8,178 nucleotides of DNA from Pedosphaera sp. (GTDB lineage Bacteria > Verrucomicrobiota > Verrucomicrobiia > Limisphaerales > SXTU01): positions 1-8,178 of the forward strand of contig SIBB01000144.1 in NCBI GenBank assembly GCA_009695395.1. The letters run 5' to 3'. Numbering within the stretch: the first letter of the stretch is position 1; every line of letters begins with the position of its first letter. Position numbers and translations under genes: made by a program. Positions 1-6,753 of this stretch are shown here, one piece after another. The notes under the pieces are model-generated. The model searched no databases and was not told the origin of the DNA. It saw only the letters and a program-made list of their open reading frames with translations.

Positions 1-1
1 G

Positions 2-853
2 AGCGACCCTGCCCACCTGCGCAGCGGGATGAAGGGCTTCGACTGGTGCTTCCACGTCGCCGCCAGCTACCACCTCTGGCTGCCGGACTACGCGCCCATG
101 TTCGCCGCGAACGTGGAGGGCACGCGCAATGTGCTCGAGGCCGCATTCCGCGCCGACTGCTCGCGCATCGTTTACACCAGCACCGTCGGCTGCATCGGAC
201 TGCCCAAAGAAGTGAACGGCTCGCTCACGCCGACCAACGAGGACACGCCCGTGTCCGAGGCTCAAATGAGCAACCCCTACAAGCTGTCAAAATGGCGCGC
301 AGAGGTCGTGGCGCGCGAGTTGGTCAAGCGCGGACTGCCCATCGTCATCGTGAATCCCAGCGCGCCCGTCGGCCCGCGCGACGTGAAGCCCACGCCCACT
401 GGGAAGGTCATCGTGGACTTCCTCAACCGCGCCATGCCCGCCTACCTCGACACCGGGCTGAACTGGGTTCACGTCCGCGACGTGGCGATCGGGCACATCC
501 TCGCGGCCGAGAAGGGCCGCGTCGGCGAGCGCTACATCCTCGGCAACGCGGAGGGCAACTGGACGATGCGCGAGGCGTTCGCCGTGTTGCAGGAAATCAC
601 CGGTGTGCCCGCGCCGCGCGTTGCGCTGCCCTACTTCATCCCGCTGTTTGCGGCCTACGTGGACGAGGGAATTTCCAAGCTCACCGGCAAGCCGCCAAAA
701 GCCCCGCTGGCCGGCGTGCGCATGGCGAAATACAAAATGTTCTTCAACCCAGCCAAGGCCATCCGCGAACTCGGCCTGCCGCAGACACCGCCGCGCCAAG
801 CACTGGAGGATGCCGCCGAGTGGTTCCGGCAGAATGACTATTTGAGGCGGTAG
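2..853 (+). CDS. hpnA: HpnA-like hopanoid-associated sugar epimerase (5' partial)
   Basis: This is the C-terminal 283 residues of an extended short-chain dehydrogenase/NAD-dependent epimerase; the open frame runs off the left edge. The N-terminal GxxGxxG nucleotide-binding loop and first strands, roughly 45-50 residues, lie outside the window. Counting from base 2, the segment WCFHVAASYHLW and ANVEGTRNVLEAA are typical of the Rossmann part. YTSTVG (about 58-63) supplies the Ser/Thr and YKLSK (Tyr93, Lys97) the YxxxK catalytic pair. The stretch IVNPSAPVGPRDVKPTPTGK (about 115-134), followed by DTGLNWVHVRDVA, is what points to HpnA rather than a generic epimerase. Family members are found in hopanoid biosynthesis loci and are thought to act on sugar-linked hopanoids; the exact substrate is not readable here. 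No other hopanoid gene is in the window. It converges with the pilin-like gene, with 10 bases between stops. Confidence 0.85.
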   Translation, partial: SDPAHLRSGMKGFDWCFHVAASYHLWLPDYAPMFAANVEGTRNVLEAAFRADCSRIVYTSTVGCIGLPKEVNGSLTPTNEDTPVSEAQMSNPYKLSKWRAEVVARELVKRGLPIVIVNPSAPVGPRDVKPTPTGKVIVDFLNRAMPAYLDTGLNWVHVRDVAIGHILAAEKGRVGERYILGNAEGNWTMREAFAVLQEITGVPAPRVALPYFIPLFAAYVDEGISKLTGKPPKAPLAGVRMAKYKMFFNPAKAIRELGLPQTPPRQALEDAAEWFRQNDYLRR

Positions 854-865
854 AGCGCCGCCCTC
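844..865. terminator. Hairpin across the convergent hpnA/pilin-like gene ends
   Basis: GAGGCGG at 844-850 can pair with CCGCC-C-TC at 858-865, leaving a one-base bulge (C863) and a 7-base loop. The structure includes the last codons of the epimerase, its TAG, and the TGA of the opposing gene. There is no T tract on either side, so an intrinsic terminator of the classic type is not shown. The position at a convergent end and its resemblance to the hairpin at 6754-6789 make a shared transcript-end role plausible but unproven. Confidence 0.3.
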
Positions 866-1712
866 AGAACCCGCCGCTCGCAACCGTCGTGTTCATGCGG
901 ACAAAGAGCTTCACCTTGGAACTCGCCGGCCAAAGCGAAGCGGGATCGTCGCTGGCGTCGCCGAGTTCGCCCAAGTCAACCGGCACCGGCGCGCCGGAGC
1001 CTGAGAACGGCGGCATCCGCAGCCACTCCGCGTGACCGTCAGCGGCGGTGGCGGTCGAGCCCCAACTGTGGCGCACGTTGCCCCACCGCTGGAACTGGCC
1101 GCTCGGCGACGCCACGTTCCACTGCATCCGCACGCTGTTGAAGGTGGCGGCGGGGAGAGTGAACTGGCCGTTGGTGGTGTCCTTTTCGGTGAAGACGAGA
1201 TACTTGGACGCCGAGGCGATGTGCACGCGGCGGATGGGCTGGGCGGCTGAAAATCCCGGATCACGAATGAGATGACGGTTCGCGCGGTAGTCCTCCGCGT
1301 AACCGCCCCAGCCCAGCGTGGAATCCTTCTCCGCCGGGCAGATATAGACCTTGGTCGCGACTCTGGTGGTGAGGACGCCGTTGGTGGAACCGCCGAGGTA
1401 GGACAGGTGCGCGCCCGGCCATGTCGTCAGGTCGAGGAGCACGTTCAGCGGGATCATGGCCATCGTCACGCCGGTGACATTCGACCCGAAGTGAAACTTG
1501 TCGTCGTAGTCGTCGGAGTAAAGGTTGGCCGCCAGACCCAACTGTTTGTTGTTGTTAAGGCAACTGGCGGTCTTCGCCTTTGCCTTTGCCTTGGAGAGCG
1601 CGGGCAAGAGCATCCCGGCAAGGATCGCGATGATCGCGATGACGACGAGCAGTTCAATCAGGGTGAAGGCGAACGAGCGAACGCAGCGGGCGAGAACAGA
1701 GCGAGTCTTCAT
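864..1712 (-). CDS. Prepilin-type N-terminal cleavage / H-X9-DG domain protein
   Basis: A 282-residue type II secretion/type IV pilin-like protein. The leader MKTRSVLARCVRSFA is followed by FTLIELLVVIAIIAILAG, so a prepilin peptidase would cut between Ala15 and Phe16; the conserved Glu at mature position 5 (Glu20) is present. A helix ending in LLPALSKAKAKAK follows, then a beta-rich C-terminal region. His215 followed by nine residues and Asp225-Gly226 (HSWGSTATAADG) is the prepilin-associated H-X9-DG motif, common in many copies in Verrucomicrobiota and Planctomycetota. The ATG at 1712 gives a normal short leader; starts further upstream (ATG at 1784, TTG at 1793) would add a non-leader-like extension and run to the DUF1501 stop. 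It lies 77 bases after that gene with no obvious terminator between, so co-transcription is possible. No pilus assembly gene is nearby. The specific role is unknown: pseudopilin, surface protein or secretion cargo. Confidence 0.85.
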   Translation of the reverse strand: MKTRSVLARCVRSFAFTLIELLVVIAIIAILAGMLLPALSKAKAKAKTASCLNNNKQLGLAANLYSDDYDDKFHFGSNVTGVTMAMIPLNVLLDLTTWPGAHLSYLGGSTNGVLTTRVATKVYICPAEKDSTLGWGGYAEDYRANRHLIRDPGFSAAQPIRRVHIASASKYLVFTEKDTTNGQFTLPAATFNSVRMQWNVASPSGQFQRWGNVRHSWGSTATAADGHAEWLRMPPFSGSGAPVPVDLGELGDASDDPASLWPASSKVKLFVRMNTTVASGGF

Positions 1713-1789
1713 GAGGTCAACGGGTCTTATGCATGGAACGCCTGATTCCCAGACCGTGCAACTGGAAAAGTGGCGGGACTCCATGCCGT

Positions 1790-3217
1790 TCAAGCCAGTT
1801 CGCGGATCACATCCCCGCCGGTCTGCAAGGGGCGGGCGCGGCCACCGCGGTCCTCGAAAAAGCCGTTCGGGTCAATGCCGAGTAGATGGAAAATCGTCGC
1901 GGCCAAGTCCTGCGGCCGCTGCGGGCGGTCCGCCGGATAGCCGCCGATGCGGTCACTCGCTCCGATGACCTGCCCGCCCCGAACGCCGCCGCCAGCCAGC
2001 GCGATGGAGAAGCAATGGCCCCAGTGGTCGCGCCCGCCGCTGCCGTTGTGCTTGGGCGTGCGACCGAACTCGCCCATCGTGACGACGAGCGTTTCGTCCA
2101 GCAATCCGCGCTCGTGCAGGTCCGTGAGCAGCGCGGCGTAGGCGGAGTCGAACTGCGGGCAAAGCACGTCGCGCACACGCTCGGCATTTTTTTGGTGCGT
2201 GTCCCAGAGCGGGTTGCCCACGTCGGTGTCACCCTTTTCGCGCGGCCAGTTCACCTGCACGAGGCGCGCGCCGGACTCGATGAGCCGACGGGCGAGCAGG
2301 CAGCTCTGGCCGAACTTGTGGCGACCGTAGCGGTCACGCGTAACAGGTTGCTCGCGCTCCAGCTCGAAAGCGGCGCGCGTCGCGGAGTTCTGCACGAGAT
2401 CGAAGGCGCGCTGTTGCACGCGATCCAGCGCGGCGATGGATTCGCTCCGCGCGGTGCCTAGAAAGTGGTCGTCGAGCTGGCGCAGCAAGCTGGCACGCTC
2501 GGTCACACGCAGCGCGGAGACGCCGGCGGGGAGCTTCAAACCGTCGATCTCGAAACCCGACGCGGCGGGATCGCACTTGAACACGGAGGGATTCCACGTG
2601 TGCCCCATGAAGCCGCCGTCCTGGCCCGGCCAGGTGATGTTCGGGTTGTTGTGGATCACCTCGGGCAGCACCACCGAGGAGAAGGGCGAGCGCTCGGTGG
2701 GCTTCAGCGCGCCGATCACGGCGGCGAGGCTGGGCCAGTCACTCGTGCTGGGCGGCAAGCTCTCGGCCTGTGACTCGTGCCGGGAGCCGGTGAGCATCCA
2801 GTAGCCGCTCGTCGCGTGGCTGTTCACGTCGGTGAACATGGAGCGGACAACTGCCATGCGGTGCGCGAGTTGCGCAGTGCGCGGCAGCAGCTCACTGAAG
2901 TGGATGCCCGGAACGCTGGTGGCGATGGGTTTGAACTCACCGCGAATCTCCCGCGGCGCGTCCGGCTTGGGATCGAAAGTCTCGTGCTGCGGCGGGCCGC
3001 CCGCGAGGTAGAGGATGATGCAGTGCTTGGCCTTGCCGAAGGTGCCGCTGTTGGGCACGACGGCACGGGCTTGAGCTTGGAGGAAGCCGCCGAGGGAAAG
3101 GCCGAGTGAGCCAAGCCCGCCAACGCGCAACCACTCGCGTCGCGAGGCATGCTCGCGGAGGGAGAGTTGGGCGGGCGAAGTCATAATCGGAACGCGGACG
3201 CCCAAGTCCGCGCTCAT
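1790..3217 (-). CDS. DUF1501 family protein, Tat-exported
   Basis: A 475-residue DUF1501 protein, a family related to the alkaline phosphatase/sulfatase fold and abundant in Verrucomicrobiota and Planctomycetota; its biochemical activity is not established. The N-terminus carries the twin-arginine motif SRREWLR (Arg26-Arg27) and a hydrophobic stretch GGLGSLGLSLGGFLQAQARA, so export folded through Tat is expected. Family hallmarks follow: LAGGPPQHETFDPKPDAP, then VNSHATSGYWMLTG, and near the C-terminus MGEFGRTP, GGRDHWGHCFSIALAGGG and a closing LAATIFHLLGID. His and Asp residues in these motifs are likely metal ligands by analogy. The chosen ATG overlaps the upstream stop as TGATG, behind a purine-rich AAAGAGAAG. 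An ATG at 3184 (MTSPAQLSLREH) is a serious alternative because the added 11 residues are encoded largely by a palindrome. The usual DUF1549/DUF1553 cytochrome partner is not adjacent; a PmoA-like gene precedes it instead. Confidence 0.92.
   Translation of the reverse strand: MSADLGVRVPIMTSPAQLSLREHASRREWLRVGGLGSLGLSLGGFLQAQARAVVPNSGTFGKAKHCIILYLAGGPPQHETFDPKPDAPREIRGEFKPIATSVPGIHFSELLPRTAQLAHRMAVVRSMFTDVNSHATSGYWMLTGSRHESQAESLPPSTSDWPSLAAVIGALKPTERSPFSSVVLPEVIHNNPNITWPGQDGGFMGHTWNPSVFKCDPAASGFEIDGLKLPAGVSALRVTERASLLRQLDDHFLGTARSESIAALDRVQQRAFDLVQNSATRAAFELEREQPVTRDRYGRHKFGQSCLLARRLIESGARLVQVNWPREKGDTDVGNPLWDTHQKNAERVRDVLCPQFDSAYAALLTDLHERGLLDETLVVTMGEFGRTPKHNGSGGRDHWGHCFSIALAGGGVRGGQVIGASDRIGGYPADRPQRPQDLAATIFHLLGIDPNGFFEDRGGRARPLQTGGDVIRELA
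3193..3212. repeat. Palindromic element at the PmoA-like/DUF1501 junction
   Basis: CGCGGAC at 3193-3199 and GTCCGCG at 3206-3212 form a perfect 7-bp inverted repeat around a 6-base spacer. In transcripts from the minus strand a G-U and an A-U pair can extend the stem. It lies between the two candidate DUF1501 starts (3217 and 3184), so it is either translated as part of an odd N-terminus or sits in the leader just before the shorter start. It resembles short dispersed palindromes of the REP type, but no second copy is in this window. Confidence 0.45.
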
Positions 3218-4233
3218 CACTTCTCTTTCGCAAACCGCTCGTAGGCGGCGGCGATGCTCGCGGACTTCTCGTCACCTTTGTGGAAGAGGATGCGGTAGCG
3301 GAGTTTCAACTTCTCGCCCGGCTTCAGCGTGTGCGCGGCGTCGGGCAGATTCTTGTCGAGGCTCTTGCTGCCAAAAGCGTTCGCGGTGAACAGGCCGTAG
3401 TCGCGCACATGCCAGGGCGTGGGGTGCCGAAAGCTCGTGGGATGCTCCATGAAAGCGACGCCGAGATGCTCGCCTTGAACGGGGCCGTTGTAATCCACCC
3501 ACTTGGCCCGCTTGGCCCACGTGTCCTTGTCGGTGATGCCTTCGCTGTTGATTATCTTGCCGCCCAGCTTGGAGGTCAGAGCCATCGAGGTCGGCAGGCG
3601 CAGGCTGAACCCGGCGTCCTTCATGTCGGCGAAAACGACCGGCTCGCTGGTGCTGTTGTGAAAATCAATCTCCACATCCACAGACCGAGAACTGGCGTCC
3701 GCGCGGAAGGTGAAGCGGCGGGTGTCCTCCATGATCTTCTTGCCGCTCTCGAAGCCGATGTAGTCGTTGGCGACCGTGATCACGGCCTTGTCCGCTGTCG
3801 CAGAGACCTCCTTGAACTCGCGGTGTTTCGTGACTCCGAGGTGGGCGAGCTTGGCCTTGAACGCGTCGGGCTTGGATTTCAACCCTTCGAAGGAGGAGCT
3901 GTCATGCCAAAACTCAAAACCGTTGATGTTCTGGTGGCCGAAGTAGAACGAGCGGTGGTGCGGGTGGTCGTGCTGCTCCCCGTCCACCTTGTCCATCGGG
4001 TAGCGGCGGGTCATCTCTTTGCCCGTCGGGCCGACGACCGGCCAGAGAATGGGCTTGTTCTCCGAGAGAGTGACGTATTCGGTGAACGGTTTGCCGTCAT
4101 ACTTGACCACCACGCCAGCGGCAGACTTCTCGGTGCTGAAGCCCTTCTTCTCGGCAGCGAGCAGGGGCGCGACCACGAGAACGCAGGCAACGGTGGCGAC
4201 GAAAAACTGACGGCAGGAAATGGAATTGCTCAT
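3217..4233 (-). CDS. Secreted PmoA-like (DUF6807) protein
   Basis: A 338-residue protein of the family named methane monooxygenase PmoA-like (PF14100/DUF6807). The name is historical and does not imply methane oxidation; the function is unknown. A Sec signal peptide is clear: MSNSISCRQFF, a hydrophobic core VATVACVLVVAPLLA, and a likely cut after LLAAE or nearby. The mature part has the family's histidine-rich signature DHPHHRSFYFGHQNINGFEFW (residues 89-109; read as two blocks, DHPHHRS and FGHQNINGFEFW). It then has WVDYNG (about 245-250) and HPTPWHVRDYGLFTANAFG (270-288), and ends with the beta-rich LKPGEKLKLRYRILFHKGD. The ATG at 4233 is chosen because earlier codons add a segment before the signal peptide. 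Related proteins are often near secreted sugar-metabolism genes in this phylum, suggesting a carbohydrate link; that is inference. The stop overlaps the DUF1501 start, so the two are probably translationally coupled. Confidence 0.88.
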   Translation of the reverse strand: MSNSISCRQFFVATVACVLVVAPLLAAEKKGFSTEKSAAGVVVKYDGKPFTEYVTLSENKPILWPVVGPTGKEMTRRYPMDKVDGEQHDHPHHRSFYFGHQNINGFEFWHDSSSFEGLKSKPDAFKAKLAHLGVTKHREFKEVSATADKAVITVANDYIGFESGKKIMEDTRRFTFRADASSRSVDVEIDFHNSTSEPVVFADMKDAGFSLRLPTSMALTSKLGGKIINSEGITDKDTWAKRAKWVDYNGPVQGEHLGVAFMEHPTSFRHPTPWHVRDYGLFTANAFGSKSLDKNLPDAAHTLKPGEKLKLRYRILFHKGDEKSASIAAAYERFAKEK

Positions 4234-4352
4234 GTGAATGGTTGGATAATGCCAGCGTTGGACGGCAGGGGGGAGGAAAAAGTTCGGGGAACCTTCACAG
4301 CACGCGACACGGACCAAGACGGCGTGAAATTTAAACCGCTGACCTCACCAGT

Positions 4353-4399
4353 TCACACTCGGAGTGAGATTACGGCGAAGAAAAAATCCGCCCTCACTC
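4353..4399 (-). other. Overlapping inverted repeats after the zinc-ribbon gene
   Basis: In the 160-base gap between the zinc-ribbon stop and the PmoA-like start, GAGTGAG (4362-4368) is a perfect inverted partner of CTCACTC (4393-4399), which contains the zinc-ribbon TGA. Nested within, 4374-4379 and 4387-4392 pair in the minus-strand RNA as GGCGGA/UUCGCC with one G-U; six U residues fall in the loop. The same GAGTG also forms a 17-base dyad centred on 4361 (4353-4369, one mismatch). The two pairings exclude each other. It may end the zinc-ribbon transcript or act in the leader of the next gene; the U tract is not in the usual place for an intrinsic terminator. Confidence 0.3.
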
Positions 4400-5122
4400 C
4401 GCCGCCGCCAGCTCCATGTCCCGCGTGAAGTAAATGATGCGTCCGCAGTGCGGGCAGGCGTTTAGCTCCGACTGCGACTGGCAGGCGACCATCACCTGCG
4501 TCGGCAATCTCATGTGGCAGCCGCCGCATGCGCTGTGCTGGATGCCGACGATGACGTTCTCGCCCTTGCTCTTGAGCAGCCGCTCGTAACGGAAGAGCGC
4601 GCCTTCCTCGACGGCACTGGCCAACTCCGCACGGTTCGACTGCAACTCGGCCAGGCGTTGCTGGAAATTCTCCTCGCGCTTGCCCAACTCGGCCACCTCC
4701 GCCTCCACGTCCTTCTTGGCACTGGCGGCGGCCTTGGTCGTGGTGGCGACCTCCTTCGCGACCACGTCCGCCTGCTCCATCAGTTCGAGTATCTGATCCT
4801 CGAGCTTGGAGATGCCGCCCTTGCATGTCTCGATCTCGTGGGCCAAGGCGCGATACTCCTCGTTCTTCTTGGTCTGGAACTGCTGGAGCGAATATTTGGA
4901 AATCCTCTCCTTGAGCGCGTCCACATCCAGCTCGAGCTTCTTCTTGTCCGACTCCGTCTGCTTGGCACGGAGCTTGGCCGCGTCCAGCGCCTGCTGTGAG
5001 CTGCTGGCAAGGTTCTGGGCCCGGGCGCGCTGGGGCGCGATGGACGCCAGGTCGGCTTGGGTGCGGTGGAGATTGCGGTCGCGGTCTTGGAGGACGAGGA
5101 GCTTTTCTATGGCGTCGAGCAT
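4394..5122 (-). CDS. Coiled-coil C4-type zinc-ribbon protein
   Basis: A 242-residue cytosolic protein of the C4-type zinc-ribbon family (PF02591, which includes the chlamydial CT398/CdsZ). The start MLDAIEKLLVLQDRD is the typical family N-terminus; ATGs upstream (5158) would add a stretch that looks unlike the family. Residues about 10-180 are rich in Glu, Lys, Gln and Ala and form a long antiparallel coiled coil, with YSLQQFQTKKNEEYRALAHEI near the hairpin tip. The C-terminal ribbon uses CGGC (Cys199, Cys202) and CPHC (Cys223, Cys226), followed by GRIIYF. Family members are thought to be nucleic-acid-binding or chaperone-like adaptors; the partner here cannot be read. It is divergent from the HtrA-like protease, with 125 bases between starts. 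A weak purine-rich AAGAAAG lies upstream of the chosen ATG. Fifteen to twenty bases before it an alternative in-frame ATG falls in a possible promoter. Confidence 0.9.
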   Translation of the reverse strand: MLDAIEKLLVLQDRDRNLHRTQADLASIAPQRARAQNLASSSQQALDAAKLRAKQTESDKKKLELDVDALKERISKYSLQQFQTKKNEEYRALAHEIETCKGGISKLEDQILELMEQADVVAKEVATTTKAAASAKKDVEAEVAELGKREENFQQRLAELQSNRAELASAVEEGALFRYERLLKSKGENVIVGIQHSACGGCHMRLPTQVMVACQSQSELNACPHCGRIIYFTRDMELAAAE

Positions 5123-5146
5123 GAGCGGCTTTCTTTCTTCGCGAAA

Positions 5147-5173
5147 AGTATCGGCCATGCTAGGCCAAGTCAA
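5147..5173 (-). promoter_or_regulatory. Possible sigma70-type promoter of the zinc-ribbon gene
   Basis: On the minus strand TTGACT (5168-5173) matches five of six bases of the -35 consensus. It is followed by GATACT (5147-5152, spacing 15, four of six) or TACTTT (5145-5150, spacing 17, three of six), about 25 bases before the chosen start at 5122. The -10 match is weak and the spacing is not ideal for the better version. If real, it excludes the upstream ATG at 5158 as the start. No convincing promoter was found for the divergent protease gene in the same gap. Confidence 0.2.
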
Positions 5174-5247
5174 TGCACGCGGGGCGCGAAGTGCCCGGCG
5201 GGAAATTCTTTGAACATCCACCTCGGCTCCCGTTCCAAGCTGACACT

Positions 5248-6750
5248 ATGAAGACAAACCGATTCTGCACCGCCCTCTGCATGCTGGCGCTCGCTGGCTC
5301 TCAAACTCTTTCCCCGCTCCACGCCGCGCAAAAGGAATCCGCCGCCATCGCTCTGGCCCGCCAGTTGAACCAAGCTTTCATCGAGGTCGCCGACCAGGTC
5401 TCGCCGTCGGTCGTCGTCATCCGCGTGGCGCAGAAGCAGGGCCGCTCAATTCTCGGGTTCGAGACCGAGGGGAATCCCTTCTACGAAATGCTCCCACGCG
5501 AGTTCCGCAAGCAAATGGAGGAGCGGTTGGAGAAGCAACGCAAGCAGCAGGCGGAAGCGCAGTCCGGACGCCCGCCGCAGTTCAACGGACAAGGCAGCGG
5601 CGTCGTGATCCGCGAGGACGGCTACATCCTCACCAACCGCCACGTCGTCGAGGACGCCGAGCGCATCGAAGTTCGCTTCAAGGACGGGCGCACCTTCCCC
5701 GCCACCATTCGCGGCGTGGACCCGCGCTCAGATGTCGCCGTGCTGAAGATTGAGGCGAAGGGTCTGCCCGCAGCGAAGTTCGCCGACTCAGACAAGACCC
5801 GCGTGGGCGAGTTCGCCATCGCGATTGGCGCGCCGTTCAACTTGGATTACAGCGTCACGTTCGGCCACGTCAGCGCCAAGGGCCGCACCGACCTGCTCCC
5901 CGGCGTCTCCCCCGGCACGCCGATGGACCAGGACTTCATCCAAACCGACGCGAGCATCAACCCCGGCAACAGCGGCGGCCCGCTGGTCAACATCAGTGGC
6001 GAGATCATCGGCATCAACACCCTCATCCGCGGCCTGAGCTCCGGCATTGGCTTCGCCATCCCCTCGAACCTCGCACGCGACCTCTCCGACGCGCTCATCA
6101 AGGACGGCAAAGTGGTCCGCGCCCGCATCGGTCTTGTCATCAATGAATTCAGAGGCACCACAGAGCCAGGTGCTAAGAACCTCAAAGGACCGACGGTCGG
6201 TATTCTTGTCGGGCGCACCATCGAGGGCGGCCCTGCAGCCAAGGCCGACATCAAAACGGATGATATCGTCACTCACGTCGAGAGCACTCCCGTCGCCAAC
6301 GCCCAGCAACTCCGCAACGCCCTTCGCAACAAAGTCGGGCAGTCCGTCAGCCTCAGCGTCATCCGCAACGGAAAGACCATGAAGATAAAAGTCGTCCCCG
6401 AGCTCTGGCCTGACGAGCCGCCGGACATGGTGGCAACGAGCAGCAAGAGCAACGGAGTCCAGTCCGACGACCTCGGAGTCACAGTGAAGCCGCTCACGCG
6501 CGAACTCGCCAGAGTTCACGGAGTGAAGCTCACCGAGGGCTTGATCGTGACCGAGGTGGAAGCTGGCAGTCCCGCCGCCAAGCGCAGTATCAAGGCCGGC
6601 ACCATCATCACCGAGGTCAACGGCAAATCCGTGTCCGACCTGACAGACTTCAACGAAGCGCTCAAAGGTGCCGATCTAAAGAAAGGCGTCCGCCTGGGCA
6701 CGATCAGCGGCGGGTCCAACAAGGTTGAAGTGCTGAAGTCCGGGGAATGA
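5248..6750 (+). CDS. HtrA/DegP-family periplasmic serine protease, two PDZ domains
   Basis: A full-length 500-residue Do-type protease/chaperone for envelope protein quality control. A Sec signal peptide (MKTNRFCTALCMLALAGS, ending near LSPLHA) directs export. The trypsin-like domain, about 40-290, has the complete triad: His132 in TNRHVVE, Asp162 in DPRSDVAVL and Ser242 in NPGNSGGPL. The segment FGHVSAKGR and the closing GIGFAIPSNL also match the family. PDZ1 spans about 291-386 and PDZ2 about 405-497, with LTEGLIVTEVEAGSPAAK as the PDZ2 peptide-binding loop. The LA-loop region (about 76-115) is unusually charged, with REFRKQMEERLEKQRKQQ where DegP homologues often have aromatic residues. 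The ATG at 5248 is chosen because it begins a proper signal peptide; the open frame extends to 5173 without a leader-like sequence. There is no clear Shine-Dalgarno. DegP, DegQ and MucD cannot be told apart here, so no symbol is given. Confidence 0.95.
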   Translation: MKTNRFCTALCMLALAGSQTLSPLHAAQKESAAIALARQLNQAFIEVADQVSPSVVVIRVAQKQGRSILGFETEGNPFYEMLPREFRKQMEERLEKQRKQQAEAQSGRPPQFNGQGSGVVIREDGYILTNRHVVEDAERIEVRFKDGRTFPATIRGVDPRSDVAVLKIEAKGLPAAKFADSDKTRVGEFAIAIGAPFNLDYSVTFGHVSAKGRTDLLPGVSPGTPMDQDFIQTDASINPGNSGGPLVNISGEIIGINTLIRGLSSGIGFAIPSNLARDLSDALIKDGKVVRARIGLVINEFRGTTEPGAKNLKGPTVGILVGRTIEGGPAAKADIKTDDIVTHVESTPVANAQQLRNALRNKVGQSVSLSVIRNGKTMKIKVVPELWPDEPPDMVATSSKSNGVQSDDLGVTVKPLTRELARVHGVKLTEGLIVTEVEAGSPAAKRSIKAGTIITEVNGKSVSDLTDFNEALKGADLKKGVRLGTISGGSNKVEVLKSGE

Positions 6751-6753
6751 ATT

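Noticed and set aside
46..837. Arg-rich alternative frame over the epimerase
   Set aside because: It is very rich in Arg, His and Ala, as expected for an off-frame reading of GC-rich DNA. The other frame carries YxxxK and HpnA-specific motifs.
1731..1786. Inverted repeat GCATGGA (1731-1737) / TCCATGC (1780-1786) between the DUF1501 and pilin-like genes
   Set aside because: The 42-base spacer and 7-base arms are within what chance gives in this length, and there is no T tract or inner stem to support a terminator.
3217..4233. Reading the PmoA-like protein as evidence of methane oxidation
   Set aside because: The family name is historical. The protein has a signal peptide and soluble beta-rich character, not the multi-span membrane structure of particulate methane monooxygenase, and no PmoB or PmoC is present.
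3280..4428. A 382-codon open frame on the + strand, antisense to the PmoA-like gene
   Set aside because: It is rich in Val, Gly, Ala and Arg with no recognisable motif and mirrors a well-supported gene on the other strand. High GC content makes such long antisense frames common.
5173..5247. Upstream extension of the HtrA-like protein to an ATG at 5173
   Set aside because: The added residues are hydrophilic and Pro/Arg-rich and would bury the obvious signal peptide that begins at 5248.
5123..5247. Possible RNase P RNA or other RNA gene next to the zinc-ribbon gene
   Set aside because: The gap is only 125 bases, too short for RNase P RNA, and shows no conserved RNA core or long stem.
5788..6519. 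A 243-codon minus-strand open frame opposite the HtrA-like gene
   Set aside because: It has a composition typical of a GC-rich shadow frame (many Asp, Ala, Gly and Val) and lies over the catalytic and PDZ coding region, which is clearly real.
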